Shown in pieces: positions 43,602 through 50,148 of a DNA stretch of 50,148 nucleotides. Position 1 is the first letter of the stretch; every line of letters begins with the position of its first letter. The stretch comes from Hominenteromicrobium mulieris (GTDB lineage: Bacteria > Bacillota > Clostridia > Oscillospirales > Acutalibacteraceae). The stretch covers positions 1 to 50,148 of the forward strand of contig JAJJOY010000012.1 in the NCBI GenBank assembly GCA_021029595.1, read 5' to 3'. The position numbers and the translations under genes were made by a program. A model generated the notes under the pieces. That model did no database searches. It was not told where the DNA came from and saw only the letters and a list, made by a program, of their open reading frames with translations.

Positions 43602-44378
43602 ATGAAACTATACTTTGAATTTCTGTCTATCCATATCAAGAAAGCCATGCAGTACAAGGCTTCGTTCTTGCTTTCCGCACTGGCGCAGCTATTTATACCG
43701 CTCACATGCTTTTGGGGCGTGCAGTTCATGTTCATGCGGTTTAAGCAGGTGGACGGCTTCACGTACACCGAGGTTTCGCTCTGCTACGCCATCGTGCTGT
43801 TGTCATTCTCGCTCGCGGAGCTGTTCTTCCGTGGGTTTGATACGTTTGACCGCATGATCGGGAACGGCGAGTTCGACCGCGTTCTGGTGCGCCCGCGCAA
43901 TGAGGTTTTCCTCGTCCTGTGCAGCCGCATGGATTTAGAGCGCTTCGGCAAGGGCATTATGGCGATTTTCCTGCTGATCTGGGCGCTTCAAAACTGCCCA
44001 ATCGATTGGTGCGCCGCGCGCGTTATGACGCTCATTTTCATGATTTTAGGCGGCGTCGTGCTTTTTGCAGGCGTGTATTTGATCTTCGCCGGGCTATGCT
44101 TTTTCACATTAGAGGGGCTCGAGTTCATCAATATTTTAACAGACGGTATGCGCGAGCACGGGCGCTACCCGCTTTCCATCTACGGCAAAGGCGTACTGAC
44201 GTTCTGCACCTACATCGTGCCCTACGCGCTTGTGCAGTATTACCCGCTGATGTACCTCATCGGCCGCCACAACGATGCCCGTGCAATGCTTCTGCCCGTC
44301 ATCGCCTGCGTGTTTATTATCCCGTGCTATCTCTTCTGGAAATTCGGCGTGCGCCATTACCGCTCCACCGGGTCGTAA
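43602..44378 (+). CDS. ABC-2 exporter permease, subunit 2
   Basis: A 258-residue membrane protein of the same family, with about six helices and the conserved NGEFDRVLVRPRNEVFLVLCSRMDLERFGKG loop. The start at 43602 has GAAAGGGG upstream; an in-frame ATG at 43569 would precede that site. It completes a typical ATPase-permease-permease set. Confidence 0.88.
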   Translation: MKLYFEFLSIHIKKAMQYKASFLLSALAQLFIPLTCFWGVQFMFMRFKQVDGFTYTEVSLCYAIVLLSFSLAELFFRGFDTFDRMIGNGEFDRVLVRPRNEVFLVLCSRMDLERFGKGIMAIFLLIWALQNCPIDWCAARVMTLIFMILGGVVLFAGVYLIFAGLCFFTLEGLEFINILTDGMREHGRYPLSIYGKGVLTFCTYIVPYALVQYYPLMYLIGRHNDARAMLLPVIACVFIIPCYLFWKFGVRHYRSTGS

Positions 44379-44424
44379 AGACGCAAGCTGTCATAATCAT
44401 AAAGCAATTTAAAAGGAGCACCCC

Positions 44425-44928
44425 ATGAAAAAACTCATCACCCTGCGCGGCAACAGCGGCAGCGGCAAAACGACCATCGCAAGAGCTTTACAGGAAAAGT
44501 TCGGCAAAAACACCATGCTGCTGTCCCAAGATGTCATCCGCCGCGACATCTTAAAGACGAACGACGGCGCGGGCACCCGCGCAAACGACGTGCTCATCAT
44601 GCTGCTTGAGTACGGCCACGCGCACAACGAGCTCGTCATTTTAGAAGGCATTTTGAACAGCCGATGGTACACCCCGCTTTTCGATGCCGCAAAAGCGCTC
44701 TACGGCGAAAACATCTGCGCGTACTATTTTGACCTCCCGTTTGAGGAGACGCTCCGCCGCCATCAAACGAAGGACAAGCGCACGGAGTTCGGCGAAGAGG
44801 AAATGCGCAGATGGTGGAACGAAAAGGACTACGCCCCCGCATTAAACGAGCAGACCCTCACGCCCGACATGATGCAGGACGAGATCATCGACCGCATCTG
44901 CGCCGATTTAGAGCGCCTCGATACATAA
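44425..44928 (+). CDS. P-loop kinase of the AAA_33/zeta-like family
   Basis: This 167-residue protein has Walker A RGNSGSGKTT (8-17), an acceptor-type LLSQDVIRRDIL segment, Walker-B-like LVILEGIL, and a lid with Arg/Lys (RRHQTKDKRTEF). Proteins like this are annotated as small-molecule kinases; zeta toxins share the fold, but no antitoxin gene is present. It follows the permease genes by 46 bases with its own ribosome binding site (AAAAGGAG) and may be co-transcribed. The substrate is unknown. Confidence 0.8.
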   Translation: MKKLITLRGNSGSGKTTIARALQEKFGKNTMLLSQDVIRRDILKTNDGAGTRANDVLIMLLEYGHAHNELVILEGILNSRWYTPLFDAAKALYGENICAYYFDLPFEETLRRHQTKDKRTEFGEEEMRRWWNEKDYAPALNEQTLTPDMMQDEIIDRICADLERLDT

Positions 44929-44947
44929 ACCATACATATAAATTCAG

Positions 44948-44976
44948 AAAGAGCGAGGTTCTCCCCGCTCTTTTTT
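44948..44976 (+). terminator. Terminator after the kinase gene
   Basis: Stem AAAGAGCG / CGCTCTTT with an inner GG/CC, then six T. Confidence 0.85.
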
Positions 44977-45048
44977 GTATATTGTGTTATATTCTGCCCG
45001 AATTTCTATCGATGCAAAAATAATTTTATAGCATTTTGTTCGTATCTA

Positions 45049-45057
45049 TGATAAAAT
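45049..45057 (+). promoter_or_regulatory. Extended -10 promoter before the small ORF and MFS gene
   Basis: TGATAAAAT fits a TGn extended -10. No good -35 lies at the normal distance. Confidence 0.45.
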
Positions 45058-45096
45058 AGACACAGTGATAATTTTTGTAAAGCTTAGAGGGGCACA

Positions 45097-45213
45097 ATGG
45101 ACAAAGAGGAGTACATAATTTTCTTTCCCTTTACAAACCGACATCACGGATTTAACAGGGCGGCGCTACAATGTAAGACCGAAAGCACGCACCTGATTTT
45201 AAAAAGAAAGTAA
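45097..45213 (+). CDS. Small unrecognised ORF (38 aa) leading the MFS gene
   Basis: This 38-codon ORF has a good ribosome binding site (AGAGGGG, 5 bases before ATG). It encodes a basic peptide beginning MDKEEYIIFFPFTNRHHG and ending LILKRK, with two adjacent His. Its TAA is part of the ribosome binding site region (AAGTAAGG) of the transporter gene, which starts 9 bases later, an arrangement expected for translational coupling. I recognise no family. It could be a leader peptide or a chance ORF. Confidence 0.5.
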   Translation: MDKEEYIIFFPFTNRHHGFNRAALQCKTESTHLILKRK

Positions 45214-45222
45214 GGTCTTCAC

Positions 45223-46518
45223 ATGAAATCAATTTTTCACGCACTCAACCGGCTCAAAGTCTTCCGCGGGCTGACGGAACAGGAATTCGCATGGGTGCTC
45301 TACGACGTGGGCAACTCCGCGTTCACCATGCTCTCCTGCTCGCTCATCCCTATCTGGTTCAAGAGCCTCGCCATCGGCACTGCGCCGGGACAGATCAACT
45401 CGCATCAGGCCACGGCGTATTATTCCATCGCCGTGGCGGTCGTCACCGTTATCGTGGCGCTTTTAGGGCCGATCTTCGGCGTGCTCGCCGACCACAAAGA
45501 TAAGAAAAAGGTGCTGTTCACCACCGCGGCAGCGCTCGGCATTTTCGGCTGCATTTTAAACGGCTTCATCACCGGCTGGCTGCTGTTCCTCATCCTTTTT
45601 GTGTTCACGAAGATTTGTTACAGCGCGTCGCTGACCATCTATGATTCCATGCTGAACGACATCACCAGCGAAGAACGCATGGACGAGGTTTCGTCCTACG
45701 GCTTTGCATGGGGATACATCGGCTCGTGCATCCCGTTCCTCATCGCGCTCATCGCCTATGTGCTTGGGCCCGATATGGTCGGCGTGCTGCCGGATATGCT
45801 TTCTAAAGGCATCGGCTTCACGGTGACTGCCGTGTGGTGGCTGCTCGTCACCATTCCGCTCATTCGCGGCTTTAAGCAGCGCAACTATGTGGAAACCGAG
45901 GGGCATGATATCCGCAAGGCGTTCGCGGAAATCTTCCACACCCTCAAAAACATCGCAACGCACGATAAAAAGGTGCTGTTCTTCCTCATCGCATTCTTCC
46001 TGTACATAGACGGCGTGGGCACCATCATCGATAACGCCATCAATATCGGCACAGACCTGAACCTCAACACGGTCGGTCAGGTCGTCTTCCTGCTCGCAAC
46101 GCAGGTCGTTGCGTTCGGCGGCTCGCTCGTCTTCGCAAAGCTCTCGAAAAAATACAACACCGTCACGCTCATTCTCGTTTGTATTGCAGGCTATTTCGGC
46201 ATCGCACTGTACGCGCTCATGCTCAGCAGCCTCCTGCACTTCGCGATTCTGGCGTTCTTTATCGGCTGCTTTCAGGGCTCCATCCAGTCGCTCTCGCGCT
46301 CGTATTACTCTAAGATCATCCCGGCGGAAAACTCCGGCGAATACTTCGGTATCTACGATATTTTCTCAAAAGGCGCGTCCTTCCTCGGCTCTGCGGTCAT
46401 CGCGGCCGTAAAGCTTGCAGGCGGCACCATCAACGTGGCGGTGGCATGTCTCGCAGTGTTCTTTGCGCTCGGCTTCCTCTTCCTGCGCATTGCAGATAAG
46501 CAAAAAGCCATTCGGTAA
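45223..46518 (+). CDS. MFS transporter, UMF1/Atg22-like family
   Basis: This 431-residue protein has 12 predicted membrane helices. The N-terminus QEFAWVLYDVGNSAFTMLSCSLIP is the signature of the Atg22/UMF1 branch, followed by the MFS loop GVLADHKDKKK between helices 2 and 3. C-terminal SLSRSYYSKIIPAENSGEYFGIYDIFSKGASFLG is also typical. In fungi Atg22 exports amino acids from the vacuole; the bacterial substrate is unknown. It is read from the promoter upstream of the 38-aa ORF. Confidence 0.9.
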   Translation: MKSIFHALNRLKVFRGLTEQEFAWVLYDVGNSAFTMLSCSLIPIWFKSLAIGTAPGQINSHQATAYYSIAVAVVTVIVALLGPIFGVLADHKDKKKVLFTTAAALGIFGCILNGFITGWLLFLILFVFTKICYSASLTIYDSMLNDITSEERMDEVSSYGFAWGYIGSCIPFLIALIAYVLGPDMVGVLPDMLSKGIGFTVTAVWWLLVTIPLIRGFKQRNYVETEGHDIRKAFAEIFHTLKNIATHDKKVLFFLIAFFLYIDGVGTIIDNAINIGTDLNLNTVGQVVFLLATQVVAFGGSLVFAKLSKKYNTVTLILVCIAGYFGIALYALMLSSLLHFAILAFFIGCFQGSIQSLSRSYYSKIIPAENSGEYFGIYDIFSKGASFLGSAVIAAVKLAGGTINVAVACLAVFFALGFLFLRIADKQKAIR

Positions 46519-46586
46519 GGAAGCAGCAGGCTTTACACCGTTCGCTCTTCACGCCCGTGAAATATCGCTGTAAATCTTAATAGGAC

Positions 46587-46622
46587 ATGCAAAAAGGAAC
46601 GGTGTACAAACCGTTCCTTTTT
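46587..46622. terminator. Bidirectional terminator, copy 1 of a 36-bp repeat
   Basis: Stem AAAAAGGAACGG / CCGTTCCTTTTT around TGTACAAA. It ends the MFS gene and, on the minus strand, the flavin reductase-rubredoxin gene. The 36 bases recur exactly at 47332-47367 in the same orientation. Confidence 0.88.
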
Positions 46623-46625
46623 CCT

Positions 46626-47246
46626 TTACTCTTCATAAACCGGCTCAAAATCATCCGTTCCGTGCCCGCACAACGGACACGCGTAGTCCTCCGGCAGCGC
46701 GCTGCCCTCATACACATACCCGCAAATTTTGCACCGCCAGCCGACGATCTTCCGCTCTCGCTCGACCTTCTCCGACTTCGGCTTTAGCTTATTCTGGTAA
46801 TCCGCATAGGTCAGCGGAGCGCGGTCGCTGCACACCTCGGCTTCCGTCACCTCTGCAATGAACAGCGTATGCGTGCCGAGGTCAACACTGTGCGTCACCT
46901 TGCCGCTGAACCGCGCGCAGGTGCTCCAGTTCAGATACGGTACGCCACTTTCGTCTGTCGGCATCGGCAGGCTGTCCAGCTTATCGACGTCGCGACCGCT
47001 CTGCATACCGAAGTGCTTAATGGTCTCAAACGAGCAGCTGTCATCCAACGCGCTCAACGTAAACCGCCCGCTTTCCTTAATAAGCGCGCAGGTGTAATTC
47101 GTATTCAGCACGGAAACCGCCACGCGCACAGGGCTCCCCGCGACCTGCACGCCGGTATTCACAATGCAGGCGTTCGCCTTTTCCTCCGCTTTTGCCGCCA
47201 ACAAAAACACGCCGTATGTCAAATTATAAAACGCTTTGTTATTCAT
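46626..47246 (-). CDS. Flavin reductase-rubredoxin fusion (high-molecular-weight rubredoxin)
   Basis: This 206-residue protein combines an N-terminal FMN-binding flavin-reductase-like domain (about 1-155) with a C-terminal rubredoxin whose iron ligands are Cys172, 175, 190 and 193 (CKICGY and CPLCGH). This is the Hrb architecture known from acetogens, which passes electrons from NAD(P)H to partners such as flavodiiron oxygen or NO reductases. ATG at 47246 has AGGAGG 6 bases upstream; a longer frame to 47336 lacks a site and crosses the promoter. The gene sits alone between two identical terminators. Confidence 0.92.
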   Translation of the reverse strand: MNNKAFYNLTYGVFLLAAKAEEKANACIVNTGVQVAGSPVRVAVSVLNTNYTCALIKESGRFTLSALDDSCSFETIKHFGMQSGRDVDKLDSLPMPTDESGVPYLNWSTCARFSGKVTHSVDLGTHTLFIAEVTEAEVCSDRAPLTYADYQNKLKPKSEKVERERKIVGWRCKICGYVYEGSALPEDYACPLCGHGTDDFEPVYEE

Positions 47247-47285
47247 TTTGCTCCTCCTATCAAAATAATAATAATTACTATTTTC

Positions 47286-47314
47286 ATAATAACGGATAGA
47301 AAGCAAAAAGTCAA
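47286..47314 (-). promoter_or_regulatory. Promoter of the flavin reductase-rubredoxin gene
   Basis: TTGACT (47314-47309), a 17-base spacer, TATTAT (47291-47286) on the minus strand. Confidence 0.85.
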
Positions 47315-47331
47315 GCGTTAATTTCGGTGTA

Positions 47332-47367
47332 TGCAAAAAGGAACGGTGTACAAACCGTTCCTTTTTT
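47332..47367. terminator. Bidirectional terminator, copy 2 of the 36-bp repeat
   Basis: Same 36 bases as 46587-46622. On the minus strand it lies 65 bases after the MATE gene and ends the ROK-MATE operon. Confidence 0.85.
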
Positions 47368-47431
47368 AGCTTTATATTCTATTTCTAAAGGCTGGCGAAA
47401 ACTTTTAGCCACGCTTCCCGGCAGAACGGCG

Positions 47432-48826
47432 TTACTTCACGCTTTCCGAATCGCTCACATACGGTGCGGCATGTTCTCTTTCGAGCCTACGGAACATTCT
47501 CACAAGCACGACAACGGCGATGGTACCGAGGATCAGCTCTGCGACGAACTGCGCATACGCAAGGCCGTACAGCGGGAACAGCCAATTCAGCACAAACAAC
47601 GCGGGGATCTCCAGCACGATCTTGCGCACAACAGCGAATATGAACGATTTCATACCCATACCGCACGACTGGAACACGCCCAGCGCGAGGAAATCGATGC
47701 ACAAGAATGGCAGCGCAAAGCAGAAGCCACGCAGGAACGCCGCGCCGTACGCGACGATGCTCTCGTTCTTCATGAACATGGAGATAATCGGCTCCGCCGC
47801 AACCACGAACGTCAGCATCACGGCCAGAATAAAGTCAAGCGAAATTTTCGCCGTAAATGTAAACGTTTTTTTCATGCGCTTGATATTGCCGCTCGCGTAG
47901 TTATAACTGATCAGCGGCATAATGCCCTGCGAAAAGCCCATTGCAATCTGGAACGGCACCATGTTGACGCGCTGCGCGATGCCCATGGCCGCCACCGGGT
48001 CAGAGCCATACGCGGACGTAAAGTTGTTGAGAATGGTCATGCCGGTCACATTCAAAAGGTTCTGGATGGAAGCCGGGATGCCCACGCCGCACACGCCCTT
48101 GACAATCTGTTTCGATGGGCGGAACATGGAGGGCTTGATGCACACGTACGTCTTGCCGCGCTTCACGAACAGCAGCACGAAGAAGTAGAGACACGCCACG
48201 GTGTTGGAAAGGCAGGTCGCGCAGCCCGCGCCCGCTGCGCCGAGGTTCAGGCCCCACGGCAGAATGAAAATCGGGTCCAGCACAATGTTCAGCAGGCAGC
48301 CGCACATGGTGCCGATGCTCGCGTGCAGCGAAGAGCCCTCCGCGCGCACAAGGTACGCCAGCACGACGTTCAAAATGGACGGCGCGGAGCCGAGCAGCAC
48401 AGTCCAGAACAAATAATCCGCCGTTGCCTGTATCGTTTCGGCATTCGCGCCGAGCATCACCAAGATCGGCGACTGCAATACGCCGTACAGCAAAGAAAAC
48501 AGCAGGCTGCAAATCAAAGACGCGTAAAATCCGAACGCCGAGCTGCGGTACACGGTATCGTAGTCTTTACGTCCGAGTGCGCGGCTCATCATGCTGGAGC
48601 TGCCGATGCCGAACAGGTTGTTGACGGCATTGAACGCCAACAGAAGCGGTGCCGCCAGCGTAACAGCGGCGTTCTGCACCGGGTCGTTCATCATACCGAC
48701 AAAGAACGTATCGGCAAGGCTGTAAATGACCATCACAAGCGAGCTGATGACCGACGGCACCGAAAGCGTTACGACCGCCTTCGGGATCGGCATCGATTCA
48801 AACAGCTCCGTTTTGGAATTATCCAT
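47432..48826 (-). CDS. MATE-family multidrug/Na+ antiporter
   Basis: This 464-residue protein has 12 hydrophobic segments. N-terminal MPIPKAVVTLSVPSVISSLVMVIYSLADTFFVGM and the half-repeat around PSILNVVLAYLVRAEGSSLHASIG are characteristic of the MATE/DinF-NorM fold (clostridial MepA-like branch). It probably exports cationic compounds using an ion gradient. The gene follows the glucokinase by 24 bases, with AGGGAG as ribosome binding site, and shares its promoter. Confidence 0.92.
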   Translation of the reverse strand: MDNSKTELFESMPIPKAVVTLSVPSVISSLVMVIYSLADTFFVGMMNDPVQNAAVTLAAPLLLAFNAVNNLFGIGSSSMMSRALGRKDYDTVYRSSAFGFYASLICSLLFSLLYGVLQSPILVMLGANAETIQATADYLFWTVLLGSAPSILNVVLAYLVRAEGSSLHASIGTMCGCLLNIVLDPIFILPWGLNLGAAGAGCATCLSNTVACLYFFVLLFVKRGKTYVCIKPSMFRPSKQIVKGVCGVGIPASIQNLLNVTGMTILNNFTSAYGSDPVAAMGIAQRVNMVPFQIAMGFSQGIMPLISYNYASGNIKRMKKTFTFTAKISLDFILAVMLTFVVAAEPIISMFMKNESIVAYGAAFLRGFCFALPFLCIDFLALGVFQSCGMGMKSFIFAVVRKIVLEIPALFVLNWLFPLYGLAYAQFVAELILGTIAVVVLVRMFRRLEREHAAPYVSDSESVK

Positions 48827-48850
48827 TTCTCCCTATCCTTTCCGTTCTTA

Positions 48851-49804
48851 TCACGCAAGGCTGTCCAAAAGCAGCTTGCAGCAGCCGTAAATGCCGGCGT
48901 CGTTGCCGAGCACGGCCAAGTTGAACCGAACGTCGGTGTTCGGGTAAAATACGTATTTCAAGAAGCCTTTCTTCACGCCTTCTACGAGCATCTCGCCCGC
49001 TTTCGAGACACCGCCGCCGATGACGACGACCTCGGGATCTGCCACCGTGCACACGGCAGAGATGGTGTAGCCGAACGCATCGTACACATTCTCTAAGATT
49101 GCGTTTGCCGCGCCGTCTCCGTTTTTGGCGGCATCGAACACGTCTTTCGTTGTGAGCTTCTCGACACTCCGCAAAGCGCTTTCTTCCTCATGTTCGGCAA
49201 GGTATTTTCGTGCCAGTCTCGCAATGCCCGAGGCCGAAACGTACTGCTGCACGCAGCCGCGGCGGCCGCACGCGCACGTCTCCGTCTCCGCGGGGTTGAT
49301 CGTCATGTGGCCGAACTCACCCGCCGCGCCGTTTGCGCCTGCCACCATGTGTCCATCTGAAATGACCGCGCCGCCGACACCCGTGCCGAGCGTGATGAAT
49401 ACCACGTTCTCGCTGCCACGGCCGCCGCCTTTCCAGGCTTCACCCATCGCCGCAGCATTCGCGTCGTTCACGACCACAACCGGCAGTCCTACGGTCTCTT
49501 CCAGCGCCGTGCGCACATCAAATACGCCCCAGCCGAGGTTCACGCAGCGGTGCACCACACCGTCCGCCGTCACCGGCCCGGGGATGCCCGCGCCCACGCC
49601 CAAAATGCCGTCTGCGGGAATGTTGTGCTTTTCTCTGCACTTTTGAATTTCCGCCGCAATATCACGCAGCACCGCCGTGCCGTCGCCCTCAATCACGGTC
49701 GGAATCTCCCACTTTTCAAGCAAAGCGCCGTCTTCCTCAAATAAACCGAGCTTCACCGTCGTGCCGCCGATGTCGGCGCCGATGACATACTTTTTGTTTT
49801 CCAT
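48851..49804 (-). CDS. glcK: ROK-family glucokinase
   Basis: This cytosolic sugar kinase converts glucose to glucose-6-phosphate. The 317-residue protein has the N-terminal ATP loop GADIGGTTVKLG, catalytic Asp114 in VVNDANAAA, and zinc site His166 with CxCGxxGC at 177-184. Residue 186, Glu in the consensus, is Gln. ATG at 49804 is chosen because GAGGAG precedes it and the family N-terminus begins there; the frame upstream to 49852 has no site. Fructokinase or another ROK specificity is possible. Confidence 0.9.
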   Translation of the reverse strand: MENKKYVIGADIGGTTVKLGLFEEDGALLEKWEIPTVIEGDGTAVLRDIAAEIQKCREKHNIPADGILGVGAGIPGPVTADGVVHRCVNLGWGVFDVRTALEETVGLPVVVVNDANAAAMGEAWKGGGRGSENVVFITLGTGVGGAVISDGHMVAGANGAAGEFGHMTINPAETETCACGRRGCVQQYVSASGIARLARKYLAEHEEESALRSVEKLTTKDVFDAAKNGDGAANAILENVYDAFGYTISAVCTVADPEVVVIGGGVSKAGEMLVEGVKKGFLKYVFYPNTDVRFNLAVLGNDAGIYGCCKLLLDSLA

Positions 49805-49899
49805 TTTTATAACTCCTCTCCGCGCGCGGTCTCCCACGCGTTTAATACGCATCTATATAAATTCCCTTTCGGTCTAAACCGTAAATTGCTTATTAATAT

Positions 49900-49928
49900 A
49901 GTATACCATATTTCGCCGCCGATTGCAA
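49900..49928 (-). promoter_or_regulatory. Sigma-A promoter of the glucokinase-MATE operon
   Basis: TTGCAA (49928-49923), a 17-base spacer, TATACT (49905-49900) on the minus strand. The IS end lies only 30 bases upstream of the -35. Confidence 0.87.
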
Positions 49929-49958
49929 GGGAAACTATGGAAAACTCCGTCTTTTTGC

Positions 49959-50148
49959 TGTAGGTTTGTCAAACATATTGGACAGCGAACTCATTAGGCG
50001 AGAGCCAGCGGAGGGGTCTCATGGGCAAGTTGTTGGCGCGGCGGTTATGGACGGCAAGCTGCTTGGCAAAGTCGTCGAGTGAATAGAACGAATGGCAGGA
50101 ATAGAAGCGTTTCTGATCCTCACGGTGGCTGCGCTCCACCTTGCCGTT
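49959..50148 (-). mobile_element. IS481-like insertion sequence, right end (partial, inverted copy)
   Basis: Exact reverse complement of bases 1-190. The terminal TGTAGGTTTGTC marks the element tip at 49959, and the element body continues beyond the window. Confidence 0.85.
49969..50148 (-). CDS. IS481-like transposase, C-terminal fragment (second copy)
   Basis: Same 59 codons and TGA stop as at 1-180, on the minus strand, cut by the window edge. Confidence 0.85.
   Translation of the reverse strand, partial: NGKVERSHREDQKRFYSCHSFYSLDDFAKQLAVHNRRANNLPMRPLRWLSPNEFAVQYV

Noticed and set aside
44425-44928. Zeta-type toxin of a toxin-antitoxin pair
   Set aside because: The fold family fits, but no small epsilon-like antitoxin gene is adjacent and the gene follows an exporter operon.
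47327-49096. A 589-codon open frame opposite the MATE gene
   Set aside because: Composition (Arg, His, Gln) and lack of motifs mark it as an antisense shadow.

Overview
The window looks like chromosome from an endospore-forming member of the Bacillota, class Clostridia. I infer an Oscillospiraceae/Ruminococcaceae-like genome, but the genus cannot be fixed from sequence alone. Support comes from moderately high GC, the gene order (yicC-remA-gmk-rpoZ-priA-def-fmt-rsmB-rlmN-prpC-prkC-rsgA-thiN), a CIRCE-controlled hrcA-grpE-dnaK-dnaJ operon, and sporulation genes that include a clostridial-type SipL instead of SpoVID. Most of the window is core genome. No phage, CRISPR array, rRNA or tRNA was seen.

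Both ends are identical 190-bp inverted copies of the 3' end of one IS481-like element (1-190 and 49959-50148). This is the usual signature of a contig that breaks in a multicopy insertion sequence. The left copy also supplies the stop codon of a SpoIVFB-like protease gene.

Region 1 (0.2-4.1 kb, minus) is a sporulation operon: sipL, spoIVA, a short SpoIVFA-like membrane protein and a SpoIVFB-like intramembrane protease, behind a textbook sigma-E promoter. Region 2 (4.2-6.8 kb, plus) is a TetR regulator and an oleate hydratase, with a candidate operator over the hydratase -35. Region 3 (6.9-19.9 kb, minus) is a 15-gene housekeeping operon from yicC to two tiny genes not usually called: a 59-residue membrane protein and a 29-residue SpoVM homologue. 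SpoVM, SpoIVA and SipL form the spore-coat basement layer, so all three lie within 7 kb. Region 4 (20.1-25.7 kb, minus) carries a site-2 protease, scpA, scpB, DUF2953, ytfJ/gerW, a D,D-carboxypeptidase, rluB and a GNAT-like protein.

Region 5 (25.9-35.3 kb) carries rpmB, gdhA (minus, with a highly structured leader), then purC, purB, purA, glmS and guaA on the plus strand. These are ammonia/glutamine assimilation and purine synthesis genes. Region 6 (35.4-41.6 kb, minus) holds a DUF3048 lipoprotein and the heat-shock operon. Region 7 (41.9-46.5 kb, plus) is an ABC-2 exporter, a P-loop kinase, a small unrecognised ORF and an Atg22-like MFS transporter. Region 8 (46.6-49.9 kb, minus) is a flavin reductase-rubredoxin fusion between two identical 36-bp terminators, a MATE exporter and a ROK glucokinase.

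I did not find an obviously new multi-gene system. The most original leads are the divergent SpoVM, the IS-truncated SpoIVFB with a minimal SpoIVFA, the gdhA leader RNA, the oleate-hydratase operator, and small ORFs with hairpin-masked ribosome binding sites.
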